DNA of 64,000 bases from Diaphorobacter limosus. GTDB taxonomy: Bacteria; Pseudomonadota; Gammaproteobacteria; Burkholderiales; Burkholderiaceae_C. How positions within the stretch are numbered: position 1 is the first letter of the stretch; each line of letters begins with the position of its first letter. The stretch covers positions 962,501-1,026,500 of the forward strand of contig NZ_CP136921.1 of the NCBI RefSeq assembly GCF_033100095.1. Reading direction: 5' to 3'. The translations under genes and the position numbers were made by a program. This document shows, one piece after another, positions 17,257-25,690 of this stretch. The notes under the pieces are model-generated. The model saw only the letters and a list, made by a program, of their open reading frames with translations. It ran no database searches and had not been told where the DNA came from.

Positions 17257-18671
17257 ACTGGCCCCTGCCGCACGCGCAGCGAGCTGCACACGCCTGCGGC
17301 CACCGCCCACCCCGCCGCAAGCAGCAGCGCCAGCGACTCAGCGCTGCCGTCATGCCCCGGGCGCAGCGCGAAGATGGCCGCCAGCAGCACGGCGCCCAGC
17401 GTCTGGCCGGTCAGGCGCGCTGTGCCCAGCATGCCGCTGGCCGCGCCGCTTCGGTGCAGCGGGGCCGAGGTGACGATGGTGTGGTTGTTGGGCGACTGGA
17501 ACAGCGCAAAGCCCGCGCCGCACAGCGCCATGCGCCAGGCCATGTCCCAGTCGGCCGGCTGGGCGGGCATCAGGCCCAGCGACAGCAGGCCGGCGGCGAA
17601 CACCGCCATGCCTATGCCGCCCAGCAAGCCGTCCGGATAGCGGCCGATCAGGCGCCCGGCCAGCGGCGCCACCAGGGCCGTGGCCAGGGGCCAGGCGGTG
17701 ATGAGCAGGCCGGCTTGCAGATGGCTGCGACCATGGGCCTGCAGCAGCAGGAAAGGCAGGGCCAGAAAGCCCATCATCTGCGCACAAAAAGCCCCCACCG
17801 ACGAGCCCATGGACAGGGCGAACACCGGAATGCGCAGCAGGTCCACCGGAAACAACGGCGCCGCCAGGCCACGCTGGCGCCACAGAAACAAGGCCCCCAC
17901 GGCCAGGCCGGCGAGCAGCAGCCAGGCGCCTGCCGCGCCGCCCCCAGTCTGCGCGGCAGCGCCCACGCCCAGCCTCGATCCCCCCAGGAAGATCAGCGTG
18001 AACATGGCGCCGTTGAGCAGCAGGTCGATGGCCGAAAAGCGCGGTGCATCGTGCGCCGATGGTGGGTTGGCCGGCAATGCGCGCCGCCCCAGGCGCCATA
18101 TGTAGAGGCCCAGCGGCAGGTTCATGGCAAACAGCCAGTGCCAGGAGGCCACCGACAAAATGGCCGCCGCCACCGTGGGCCCGGCCATCGAGGCCGTGGC
18201 CACGACCAGCGAATTGAGGGCCATGCCCTGGCCCAGCTGGGCGCGCGGGTAGATCAGGCGCACCAGGGCGGCGTTGACGGCCATCACGCCGGCCGCGCCC
18301 AGGCCCTGCAGGGCACGCGCGGCAATCAGCGCCGCCATGGACTGCGCCAGCATGGCGCCCAGCGAGGCCACGGCAAACACCGCCATGCCCACCAGGTACA
18401 CGCGCCGGTAACCCCAGCGCTCGCCCAGCGCGGACAGCGGCAGCAGCACGATCAGCGTGGCCAGCTGGTAGGCGTTGACCACCCAAACCGAATGCGCCGC
18501 ATCGGACTGCAGCAGGCGCGCAATGTCGGGCAGGGCCAGGTTCACCAGGCTGGTGTCGAGCACGGCCAGCGTCAGGCCCAGGATGATGACCCGCATCGCC
18601 TGGCGGCGCTCGGTTTGCGGCAGGCCGTCGCTGACGGCCGTGATGGCCGCGGCTGGCGGGCGTGCGCTCAT
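17253..18671 (-). CDS. MFS drug transporter, DHA2 (14-span) family
   Basis: 472 residues from the ATG at 18671; the frame is open upstream but without coding character. Hydrophobic segments number about fourteen. Motif C of drug exporters (LAVLDTSLVNLALPDIA) and the ALGERWGYRRVYLVGMAVF loop (motif A) mark the DHA2 family, proton-driven exporters of drugs or organic cations. Its stop codon lies within a 25-bp palindrome. A DUF1566 gene is transcribed divergently. Confidence 0.9.
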   Translation of the reverse strand: MSARPPAAAITAVSDGLPQTERRQAMRVIILGLTLAVLDTSLVNLALPDIARLLQSDAAHSVWVVNAYQLATLIVLLPLSALGERWGYRRVYLVGMAVFAVASLGAMLAQSMAALIAARALQGLGAAGVMAVNAALVRLIYPRAQLGQGMALNSLVVATASMAGPTVAAAILSVASWHWLFAMNLPLGLYIWRLGRRALPANPPSAHDAPRFSAIDLLLNGAMFTLIFLGGSRLGVGAAAQTGGGAAGAWLLLAGLAVGALFLWRQRGLAAPLFPVDLLRIPVFALSMGSSVGAFCAQMMGFLALPFLLLQAHGRSHLQAGLLITAWPLATALVAPLAGRLIGRYPDGLLGGIGMAVFAAGLLSLGLMPAQPADWDMAWRMALCGAGFALFQSPNNHTIVTSAPLHRSGAASGMLGTARLTGQTLGAVLLAAIFALRPGHDGSAESLALLLAAGWAVAAGVCSSLRVRQGPV

Positions 18672-18874
18672 GGCCGCCCCGCAAGCGAGGGGCGCAGCGC
18701 CATGCGGTGGGAGGCTGGTATCAACATCGGCCCGATTGTCGCCAGACTCGCCCAAGCCTGCCGAACGCGCACAACAAGGCCCTGAAACCGCCGCTATTGC
18801 CCGCATTGCAGGGCCAACCCTGGCGGGACAATGCCCACAGCCCCCATTGTCAAGCCCACATCGCACCATCCGCC

Positions 18875-19498
18875 ATGCCCCTGCCCTCCCGCACCCTCCT
18901 GTTGCACGCCGCCCTGACGCTTTCGGCCATGGCGCTGGTGCTGCCGGCGGGCGCCGCCACGCCAGAAGACGCCGGCGCTGACGACATGCCGGCCACACCC
19001 ATGCAGGCGGTGCAGCCGCCGCTGATCCTGTCGCCCGACGGCAGCCTGGTGATAGACACCCGCGCGCGCCTGGCCTGGCCGCGTTGCGTGGAGGGCATGC
19101 GCTGGAGTGGCAACGGCTGCACCGGCGTGCCACAGCTGCTGAGCTACGGCCAGGCCCAGGCCCTGGCGCGCCAGCGCTGGCAGGCCGAGGGCGTGCGCTG
19201 GCGCCTGCCGCGCGTGAACGAGCTGCGCCGCCTGGTCAACCGCAAGGCGCTGCCGCCATCGGTGGACACGCAGCTGTTCCCGGCCATGCCGCGCGACTGG
19301 CTGTGGACGGGCACGGCCAGCGTCAACACCAACACCGTCAACCCCTACGCCTACGGCAACGTGGCGCGCGGCGGCGCGGGCGAGAGCAGCATGACGGTGC
19401 AGCAAAGCTGGGCCGTGGACATGGCCAGCGGCGAGGCGCGCGGCGACGTCGGCAGGGCCACGCGGCTGCATGTGCAGCTGGTGCGGCCGGCACCCTGA
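18875..19498 (+). CDS. Exported DUF1566 (Lcl C-terminal domain) protein
   Basis: 207 residues from the ATG at 18875. A signal peptide spans about residues 1-27 (ending PAGAA). The DUF1566 core has LVIDTRARLAWPRCVEGM, WRLPRVNELRRLVN and DWLWTGTAS. Such proteins are secreted or surface proteins whose fold relates to C-type lectin/FGE-like modules; the function is unknown. The gene is divergent from the DHA2 exporter across about 200 bp. Confidence 0.82.
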   Translation: MPLPSRTLLLHAALTLSAMALVLPAGAATPEDAGADDMPATPMQAVQPPLILSPDGSLVIDTRARLAWPRCVEGMRWSGNGCTGVPQLLSYGQAQALARQRWQAEGVRWRLPRVNELRRLVNRKALPPSVDTQLFPAMPRDWLWTGTASVNTNTVNPYAYGNVARGGAGESSMTVQQSWAVDMASGEARGDVGRATRLHVQLVRPAP

Positions 19499-19500
19499 GT

Positions 19501-19565
19501 TTTTTACTACTTAATCAATAGCTATTTGCGCTTGATGCGCGGGCGCTTGCGGCCGATTTTTCTCA
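19501..19565 (+). repeat. Dispersed palindromic repeat, copy downstream of GST gene
   Basis: AATCAATAGCTATTTGCGCT followed by TGATGCGCGGGCGCTTGC and GGCCGATTTTTCTC. It fills the gap between two convergent genes. Confidence 0.7.
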
Positions 19566-19575
19566 AACCTCTTGA

Positions 19576-20499
19576 TCAGATCGCGCGCAGCACATAGCCA
19601 ATGCGCGGAAAGTGCACATGCAGCGTGCCCGCGCGCGCGTCGCTGCGCGCCAGGGTGTAGTGCATGCGCGTGGCGGCGACCAGCAGGCCTTCGGTAGGCT
19701 CGGTGCCAAAGCTTTCGGCGGCAATGCTCACGCGGCTGCCCAGGGCGATGCCATGCTCGTCCTGGAACACCTGGGGCGGCATTGGCTGGGGCAAGGCGCC
19801 GGCGGCCACCGTGATGGCGTCCTGGGCGCTGAACTTCTCGGCCCGTCCCTGGCCCAGGGCGGCCAGGCGGTCCATCCACTCCAGCACGGCCGGCGTGGCG
19901 CTCAGAATGTCGGCCATCATGGGCACGCAATGGCGCGTGAACCACAGCGGGTGATAGGCGGCAAAGTCGGCCACGCAGGGCTCGGCACCAAACAGGAAGT
20001 CATGCTCTTCCACCATGTTGGCAATGCGCCGCAGGTAGGAGCGGTAGGCCGCTGCCGCGTCCGGCACAGCCAGGTGCGCCATGCCCATGGCGCGCCGATC
20101 CGCGCTGAAAGCCTGGGCGGCGCCGGCGGGGTAGTCGGCAAACAGCGCCTCGGCCGCGCGCGGCTGCAAGTTGTAGGCCATGGCGGCGGCAAACAGCGTG
20201 CCGTCGGCCCATTGCGCGAACACGCGCGAGACGCCCTTGAGGTGCGGCGGGTACAAGGTGGGCTCGGGCCGCAGATGCTCCAGCACGTCACAGATCAGCG
20301 CCGTGTCGCAATAAATGTCGGCGCCAATTTGCAGGACGGGCGTGCGCCGGTAGCCACCCGTGAGGGCCACCACGTCGGGTTTGGGCATCACGCTGGGCAC
20401 GGTGACCGACCTCCACGCCAGCTGCTTGAAGCCCAGCACGCAGCGCGCCTTGTGCGCGAACGGCGATGCGGGGTAGTGGTGCAGTATGAGTTCGGTCAT
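19576..20499 (-). CDS. Glutathione S-transferase family protein
   Basis: 307 residues from the ATG at 20499. The N-terminal thioredoxin fold (LILHHYPASPFAHKARCVLG) ends with the cis-proline region TPVLQIGADIYCD. The all-helical domain spans about residues 90-220. A C-terminal extension of about 80 residues beyond the usual GST length carries a beta-rich segment. Such proteins conjugate or isomerise via glutathione. It is last in a same-strand run with an SDR, a thioesterase and a medium-chain reductase. Confidence 0.83.
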   Translation of the reverse strand: MTELILHHYPASPFAHKARCVLGFKQLAWRSVTVPSVMPKPDVVALTGGYRRTPVLQIGADIYCDTALICDVLEHLRPEPTLYPPHLKGVSRVFAQWADGTLFAAAMAYNLQPRAAEALFADYPAGAAQAFSADRRAMGMAHLAVPDAAAAYRSYLRRIANMVEEHDFLFGAEPCVADFAAYHPLWFTRHCVPMMADILSATPAVLEWMDRLAALGQGRAEKFSAQDAITVAAGALPQPMPPQVFQDEHGIALGSRVSIAAESFGTEPTEGLLVAATRMHYTLARSDARAGTLHVHFPRIGYVLRAI

Positions 20500-20561
20500 G
20501 GTGCGACTCCTGCGGGCGGCGGCCGGGGCCATCCCGGCATGGGGGCTGGCCGCCCAAGCGC

Positions 20562-21578
20562 TTAGATCAGCTTCACCAGCTGCTTGCCAAAGTTCTTGCC
20601 TTTGAGCAGGCCCAGAAACGCCTCGGGCGCCGCCGCCAGGCCCTGGGCAATGCTCTCGCGCGGGCGCAGCCGGCCGCTGGCGACCAGCGCGCCCAGCTCG
20701 GCCAGCGCCTGGGGCCAGACCTGCATCTGCTCGCTGACGATGAAGCCCTCTATCTTCATGCGGTTGATGAGGATCAGCGCCGGGTTGTGCAGCGGCAGCG
20801 GCTGGCCGTCGTAGCCGGCGATCATGCCGCACAGGGCCACGCGGGCGAAGGCGTTGGCGCGCAGCAGCACGGCGTCCAGGATATGGCCGCCCACGTTCTC
20901 GAAATGGCCGTCTATGCCGTCCGGGCAGGCCTCCTTCAGCGCTGCAGCCATGCTCTTCAGATCGCCATGCGCGCGATGGTCTATGCAGGCGTCAAAGCCC
21001 AGCTCGTCGGTCACGTAATGGCATTTGTCCGGCCCGCCGGCAATGCCCACCACGCGGCAGCCGCGTGCCTTGGCCAGGGCGCCAAAGGCGCTGCCCACGG
21101 CGCCGCTGGCGGCGCTGACCACCAGGGTCTCGCCGGGCTTGGGGTCGATGATCTGCACCAGCCCATACCAGGCCGTCACGCCGGGCATGCCCACCGCGCC
21201 CAGGTAGTACGACAAGGGGACATGGCTGGTATCGACCTTGCGCAGCAGGCCAGGCGCGTTGCCATCGACCACGCTGTATTCCTGCCAGCCGCCCATGCCG
21301 ACCACCGCGTCGCCGACGGCCCAGGCCGGGTGGCGGCTCTCGGCCACCTCGCCCACGGTGCCGCCAATCATCACCTGGCCCAGGCTTTGGCAGGCTGCGT
21401 AGCTCTTGCCCTCATTCATGCGCCCGCGCATGTAGGGGTCCAGGCTCAGGTAGTGATGCCGCACCAGCACCTGGCCGTCCTGCAGCGCTGGGGTGTCACT
21501 GGCGACGAGGCGGAAGTTGCCGGCCGTGGCCTCGCCCTGCGGGCGGTTGTCGAGCAGGATTTGCTGATTGCGTGGCAT
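20562..21578 (-). CDS. NADP-dependent medium-chain oxidoreductase (CurA/leukotriene B4 dehydrogenase-like)
   Basis: 338 residues. Zinc-independent MDR: SLDPYMRGRMNEGKSY near the N-terminus, then AASGAVGSAFGALAKARGC as the NADP-binding loop. Members reduce alpha,beta-unsaturated ketones such as curcumin or prostaglandin-like enones. The neighbours (thioesterase and SDR upstream, GST downstream) suggest turnover of acyl or enone intermediates. Confidence 0.9.
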   Translation of the reverse strand: MPRNQQILLDNRPQGEATAGNFRLVASDTPALQDGQVLVRHHYLSLDPYMRGRMNEGKSYAACQSLGQVMIGGTVGEVAESRHPAWAVGDAVVGMGGWQEYSVVDGNAPGLLRKVDTSHVPLSYYLGAVGMPGVTAWYGLVQIIDPKPGETLVVSAASGAVGSAFGALAKARGCRVVGIAGGPDKCHYVTDELGFDACIDHRAHGDLKSMAAALKEACPDGIDGHFENVGGHILDAVLLRANAFARVALCGMIAGYDGQPLPLHNPALILINRMKIEGFIVSEQMQVWPQALAELGALVASGRLRPRESIAQGLAAAPEAFLGLLKGKNFGKQLVKLI

Positions 21579-21597
21579 GGCTGTGCGCCTCCTTTAC

Positions 21598-21651
21598 AGT
21601 TTTGATAGCTGTTCACGCTTATGGGGTAAGCGTTAGCGGCCGATTTTGCTC
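21598..21651 (+). repeat. Dispersed palindromic repeat between MDR and thioesterase genes
   Basis: AGTTTTGATAGCTGTTC, then perfect arms ACGCTTA (21615-21621) and TAAGCGT (21627-21633) around TGGGG, then TAGCGGCCGATTTTG. One of the best-kept copies of the family. Confidence 0.8.
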
Positions 21652-21654
21652 ATA

Positions 21655-22083
21655 TCACCCATCGGTGGAGATGGTGCCTGCGCCCTGCCCCGCCGCCGGC
21701 TGGGCCTTGGGCACGTACTTGAAGGTGCCGGTGGAGTGGCTGCACAGGCGCCCCTCGGCGTCATACACCCAGGCCTCGGCAAAGGCCATGGAGCGCGTGC
21801 GCTCGAGCATGCGCCCCTTGGCCACCATGGGGCCGCGCGCCGGGCGTATGAAGCTGCTCTTCATCTCGATGGTGACCACGCCCATGTCCGGCGTGTCGCT
21901 GCGCGCGGCCGTGGCCATGGCCACGTCCAGCAGGGTCATCACGGCGCCGCCATGCATCACGCCGTAGGAATTGGTGTGCTGGGCTCGCGCCTCATAGTGC
22001 AGCTCCGACTCGCCGCCATGCATGCGCTGCAGGCTAAAGCCCAGTTCTTTGACGAAGGGAATGTCGGCTCCAAAATCCAGCAC
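21655..22083 (-). CDS. PaaI-type acyl-CoA thioesterase
   Basis: 142 residues, hot-dog fold. The signature YGVMHGGAVMTLLDVAMATA holds the catalytic region, with VTIEMKSSFIRPARG after it. The family hydrolyses acyl-CoA or aryl-CoA thioesters. It lies 71 bp after the SDR gene on the same strand. Confidence 0.9.
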   Translation of the reverse strand: MLDFGADIPFVKELGFSLQRMHGGESELHYEARAQHTNSYGVMHGGAVMTLLDVAMATAARSDTPDMGVVTIEMKSSFIRPARGPMVAKGRMLERTRSMAFAEAWVYDAEGRLCSHSTGTFKYVPKAQPAAGQGAGTISTDG

Positions 22084-22154
22084 GGGCGGCTCCTAGAAAA
22101 ATTGAGACGGCAAGAATAGCCCCAGGCGGCGCTTTGCGCTTGGCCGCTGGCCAA

Positions 22155-22946
22155 TCACCCGCCCAGGATGGCGCTCACCCCGCCATCGACGGCCAGCCAC
22201 TGGCCCGTGATGTGCTTGCCGGCATCGCTGGCATACAGCAGCGTGATGCCCTTCAGATCCTCGTCGTCGCCCAGGCGGCGCAGGGGCGCCTGGGCCGTCA
22301 TCCGCTCCTCGTTCAAGGTTTCGATGAGCACGGTGGTCATCCTGGTCTTGAAGAAACCCGGGCAGATGGCGTTCACGTTGATGCCATGGGCGCCCCATTC
22401 TCCGGCCAGCGCGCGCGTGAAGTTGAGCACCGCACCCTTGGAGGTGTTGTAGGCAATGGTCTTCATGGCAAACGGGTTGCCCGCCAGGCCGGCAATGGAC
22501 GCCACGTTGATGATGCGCCCGCCGCGCCGCGGGATCATGCTGTGCCTGGCAATGGCCTGCGACAGCAGGAAGTAGCCGCGCACGTTCAGGTTCATGACCT
22601 TATCCCAGGCGGCCAGCGGGTGATCCTCGGCCGGCGCGCCCCAGGTGGCGCCGGCGTTGTTCACCAGAATGTCCACGTCGCCCATGCGCTGCAGGGTCTC
22701 GCTGGCCAGGCGCTGGATGTCGTCCTCGCGCGCGCAGTCGGCGGCGATCCAGCGCGCGTTGATGCCGGCGGCCTGCAGCTGGGCCGTGGCCTGCTCCAGG
22801 TCGTCGGCCTTGCGCGAGCTGAGCATGATGCGCGCGCCCGCCTCGCCCAGGGCCTGCGCCATCTGCAGCCCCAGGCCGCGCGATCCGCCGGTCACCAGGG
22901 CTGTCTTGCCCGAAAGATCAAAAAGCTGTTGCACCGTGCGCGCCAT
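22155..22946 (-). CDS. Short-chain dehydrogenase/reductase
   Basis: 263 residues, classical SDR. The cofactor motif is TGGSRGLG near residue 18; NNAG follows; catalytic Ser lies in NVASIAG and the YxxxK motif in AYNTSKGAVLNF. It resembles gluconate 5-dehydrogenase or 3-oxoacyl reductase-like enzymes; the substrate is not readable. First gene of the same-strand group ending at the GST. Confidence 0.9.
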   Translation of the reverse strand: MARTVQQLFDLSGKTALVTGGSRGLGLQMAQALGEAGARIMLSSRKADDLEQATAQLQAAGINARWIAADCAREDDIQRLASETLQRMGDVDILVNNAGATWGAPAEDHPLAAWDKVMNLNVRGYFLLSQAIARHSMIPRRGGRIINVASIAGLAGNPFAMKTIAYNTSKGAVLNFTRALAGEWGAHGINVNAICPGFFKTRMTTVLIETLNEERMTAQAPLRRLGDDEDLKGITLLYASDAGKHITGQWLAVDGGVSAILGG

Positions 22947-23126
22947 GAGTCCGTCTCCGTGAGTGAAAGTCAGCGGCTATTGTGGCGGCCCTGTGACTGC
23001 CTGCCTGTCGCCAGCGTGATGCGCGGCGCGAAGGCAGCCGGCGCCGATGAAGATGCCCCTGGCGTGGCGCAGCGGCGCCGAATGGCGTACAAGTAGCGGT
23101 TTGCGTCCCGCAGCTCCTTCCCCCCT

Positions 23127-24386
23127 ATGCCTTCTGCAGACCCCCAACGCTGGTACTTCGGCTGGAACATCGTGGCCGCGGCCACCGTGCTCACCGCCCT
23201 GACGGTGGGCATGCGCCTGGGCCTGGGCCCGCTGTTCCTGCCCATGGCCGAGGATCTGGGTTTCTCGCGCAGCCTGCTCTCGACCATCGTTGCCGTGGGC
23301 ATGCTGTGCTATGGCGCGGCCATGCCACTGGCGGGCTGGCTGGTGGCGCGCCGCGGCACACGCCATGTGCTGCTGTGCGGCACGGCCATGCTGGTGTTGG
23401 CGACGCTGTGGGCGGTGAACACGCGCACGCCGCTGGGCCTGATGCTGAGCTTTGGCGTGCTGATGTCCTTAGGCGCGGGCTTTACCAGCCCCATCGCGCT
23501 GACCCCCATCATCAGCCGCTGGTTCAACCGGCGCCGTGGCATGGCACTGTTCTTCCTGTCCACCGGCTCCATGGCCGGCATCGCCATCATGACGCCCGCC
23601 CTGGGCCTGGCCCTGCAGCACCTGAGCTGGCAGGCCACCTTGCTGGGTTTCGCGGTCCTGTTCAGCGCCATCACCGTGCCCTCCGCTCTGTTGGTGATGC
23701 GCGACCAGGCTCCACCCGACGGCGATGCGCCCCTGCCCGGCAGTGCCGCCCATGCCGCCAATCCGGTAGCGCCCGTGGGCCAGCATTACACGGTGCTGCA
23801 GGCCATGCGCACGGCCACCTTTCTGAAGATCACGCTGGGCCTGTTTGCCTGCGGCTTCAGCATGAACCTGCTGGGCACGCATGGCATGCCCATGCTGATG
23901 GATCATGGCTTTGACGCTACCACCAGTGCCCTGGGGATCGGCCTGATTGGCGTGGTGGCCATTCCCAGCACCGTGGTGCTGGGCCGGCTGGCCGACCGCA
24001 TGCCCCGGCGCAAGCTGCTCGCCGCCATCTATTGCGTGCGCGGCTTCGGTTTCTTCTCGCTGCTGCTGGCCGGCAGCACGCTGGAGCTCTACGGCACCTC
24101 GGTCATAGGCGGCATTGCCTGGGCCGGCAGCATCGCGCTGTCCTCGGCCATCCTGGCCGACATCTATGGCGTGCGCCTGGTAGGCGTGCTCTACGGCTGG
24201 GCCTACCTGGGGCACCAGGTCGGCGCGGCCATCAGCTCCTGGCTGGGCGGCTGGGGCTTCGAGCATCTGGGCACGCACTGGCTTGCCTTTGGCCTGGCGG
24301 GCGCGCTGCTCATGCTGGCCTCCGGCGTGGCCCTGCTGCTGCCAGGCAAGGCCGCGCCGGCACCGGCACGCGCTTCGACCGCCTGA
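23127..24386 (+). CDS. MFS transporter, oxalate/formate or monocarboxylate type
   Basis: 419 residues with about twelve membrane segments. The start (RWYFGWNIVAAATVLTALTVG) and the RLGLGPLFLPMAEDLG segment are typical of the OFA/MCT-like branch of the superfamily, which carries organic anions. The loop near residue 200 is long and polar. It is divergent from the SDR gene, suggesting that the transported acid feeds the neighbouring enzymes. Confidence 0.85.
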   Translation: MPSADPQRWYFGWNIVAAATVLTALTVGMRLGLGPLFLPMAEDLGFSRSLLSTIVAVGMLCYGAAMPLAGWLVARRGTRHVLLCGTAMLVLATLWAVNTRTPLGLMLSFGVLMSLGAGFTSPIALTPIISRWFNRRRGMALFFLSTGSMAGIAIMTPALGLALQHLSWQATLLGFAVLFSAITVPSALLVMRDQAPPDGDAPLPGSAAHAANPVAPVGQHYTVLQAMRTATFLKITLGLFACGFSMNLLGTHGMPMLMDHGFDATTSALGIGLIGVVAIPSTVVLGRLADRMPRRKLLAAIYCVRGFGFFSLLLAGSTLELYGTSVIGGIAWAGSIALSSAILADIYGVRLVGVLYGWAYLGHQVGAAISSWLGGWGFEHLGTHWLAFGLAGALLMLASGVALLLPGKAAPAPARASTA

Positions 24387-24500
24387 CCAATCCGCCCCGG
24401 CGCGCCGCGGGCAGCAACGCGCCATGGCCTGCGCGTTGCCTCGCCCCGCCATGCCCCATTACCACGATGTAAAACAATTGCAAATTTGCCACAATATGTT

Positions 24501-24528
24501 TTGTCATTCTTTGTACATCTGGTAACTT
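24501..24528 (+). promoter_or_regulatory. Candidate sigma-70 promoter for the FIST operon
   Basis: TTGTCA (24501-24506), a 16-bp spacer and TAACTT (24523-24528) lie in an AT-rich island, about 65 bp before the FIST start codon. The surrounding 80 bp are far richer in A+T than the neighbourhood. Confidence 0.45.
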
Positions 24529-24591
24529 TGCAGCACGACCAGCTGAACACCAATCAAACGCCCGTCAAGGGCCAAGAAAACCGACATCGCC

Positions 24592-25680
24592 ATGGTCGCA
24601 ATGAAGTCCTACACCGCCAGCGGCAGCTGCACGGCACAGGTCCTGGCCACGTTGGCCCAGACCCTGGCCGAGGCGCAGCCGTTCACGGCGGACTTTCTGT
24701 GCGTGTTCTACGACGCGCTGCATGACGACCAGGCGATCACGCTTTTCCTGGCCGGCGGCGGCTCCATAGGGCTGCTGCTGGTGCAAGACCCCGACGGTGA
24801 CTACGGAACGGCCGCCATCCGTCTGCAGGGCAATGCCGCCGACTGCGCAGAGCGCGCACTCCAGGCAGCACTGCACGATGCCGGTTGCCCCGGCGAGCTG
24901 CCCGAACTGGTCTGGATCTACCAGGCCCCGGGGCAGGAAGAGGCCGTCATCGAGGGCCTGCGCCGCATCGTCAGCGACCGCTGCCCCATCATTGGCGGCA
25001 GCTCGGCGGACGACGATATCGGCGGCCGTTGGCGTCAGCTCGGCCCGGATGGGCCGCTGTGCGACGGGCTGGTGGTCGGCGTGCTGTTCCCCTCCGGGGG
25101 CATCAGCCACGTCTTCCAGGGTGGCTATGAACCCAGCGGTCACAGCGGCACCATCACCCGCGTCGGCGCCACCGCCGCCGCGGGCGGGGCGGCACGCCAC
25201 ATCATCGCCATCGACGAACAGCCTGCCACCGAGGTCTACAACCGCTGGCTTGGCGGAGCACTCGAGCCGCAGCTCGCTGCGGGCAGGATTGGCGAGGTGC
25301 GCTGCCATCGACTGATACACCCTGAACGCATCCTGCCCGGCGGCGCGCTGTCCACCTTTGCCCAGGTCGAGGAAGGGATGCGCCTGTACGCCATGCGCGG
25401 CCACAAATCACATCTGGTGGAGCGCGCCGGCCTGGTTGCCGCAGCGGCCGCCGCCAGTCTGCCGGGTGGCGCCAACACGCTGGCGGGCGCCCTGGTGGTG
25501 TATTGCGCGGGCTGCATGTTTGCCGTGGGCGAGGACATGCCCCAGGTAGCCCAGGCGGTGGCGCAACGCCTCGCCGGCGCGCCCTTCGTCGGCTGCTTCA
25601 CTTTTGGTGAACAGGGCGCCATGCAAGGGCGAAACATGCACGGCAACCTGATGATTTCCGCAATCGCTTTTGGCAAATAG
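24592..25680 (+). CDS. FIST domain signal-sensor protein
   Basis: 362 residues: FIST N domain (about 35-215), with PIIGGSSADDDIGG, then the FIST C domain (about 225-355) ending in GEQGAMQGRNMHGNLM, the family hallmark. FIST domains bind small ligands, probably amino acids, and are usually coupled to cyclic di-GMP, kinase or chemotaxis modules. No signal peptide is visible. A second ATG at 24601 is an alternative start. The next gene, a GGDEF-EAL protein, starts 10 bp after the stop, so the two likely form a sensor-effector pair. Confidence 0.92.
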   Translation: MVAMKSYTASGSCTAQVLATLAQTLAEAQPFTADFLCVFYDALHDDQAITLFLAGGGSIGLLLVQDPDGDYGTAAIRLQGNAADCAERALQAALHDAGCPGELPELVWIYQAPGQEEAVIEGLRRIVSDRCPIIGGSSADDDIGGRWRQLGPDGPLCDGLVVGVLFPSGGISHVFQGGYEPSGHSGTITRVGATAAAGGAARHIIAIDEQPATEVYNRWLGGALEPQLAAGRIGEVRCHRLIHPERILPGGALSTFAQVEEGMRLYAMRGHKSHLVERAGLVAAAAAASLPGGANTLAGALVVYCAGCMFAVGEDMPQVAQAVAQRLAGAPFVGCFTFGEQGAMQGRNMHGNLMISAIAFGK

Positions 25681-25690
25681 GCACAGGCGC

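Noticed and set aside
18672..19133. N-terminal extension of the DHA2 transporter by about 150 codons
   Set aside because: The extension is Arg/Ala/Pro-rich without coding character and covers the divergent promoter region and DUF1566 start; the ATG at 18671 directly precedes the normal family start.
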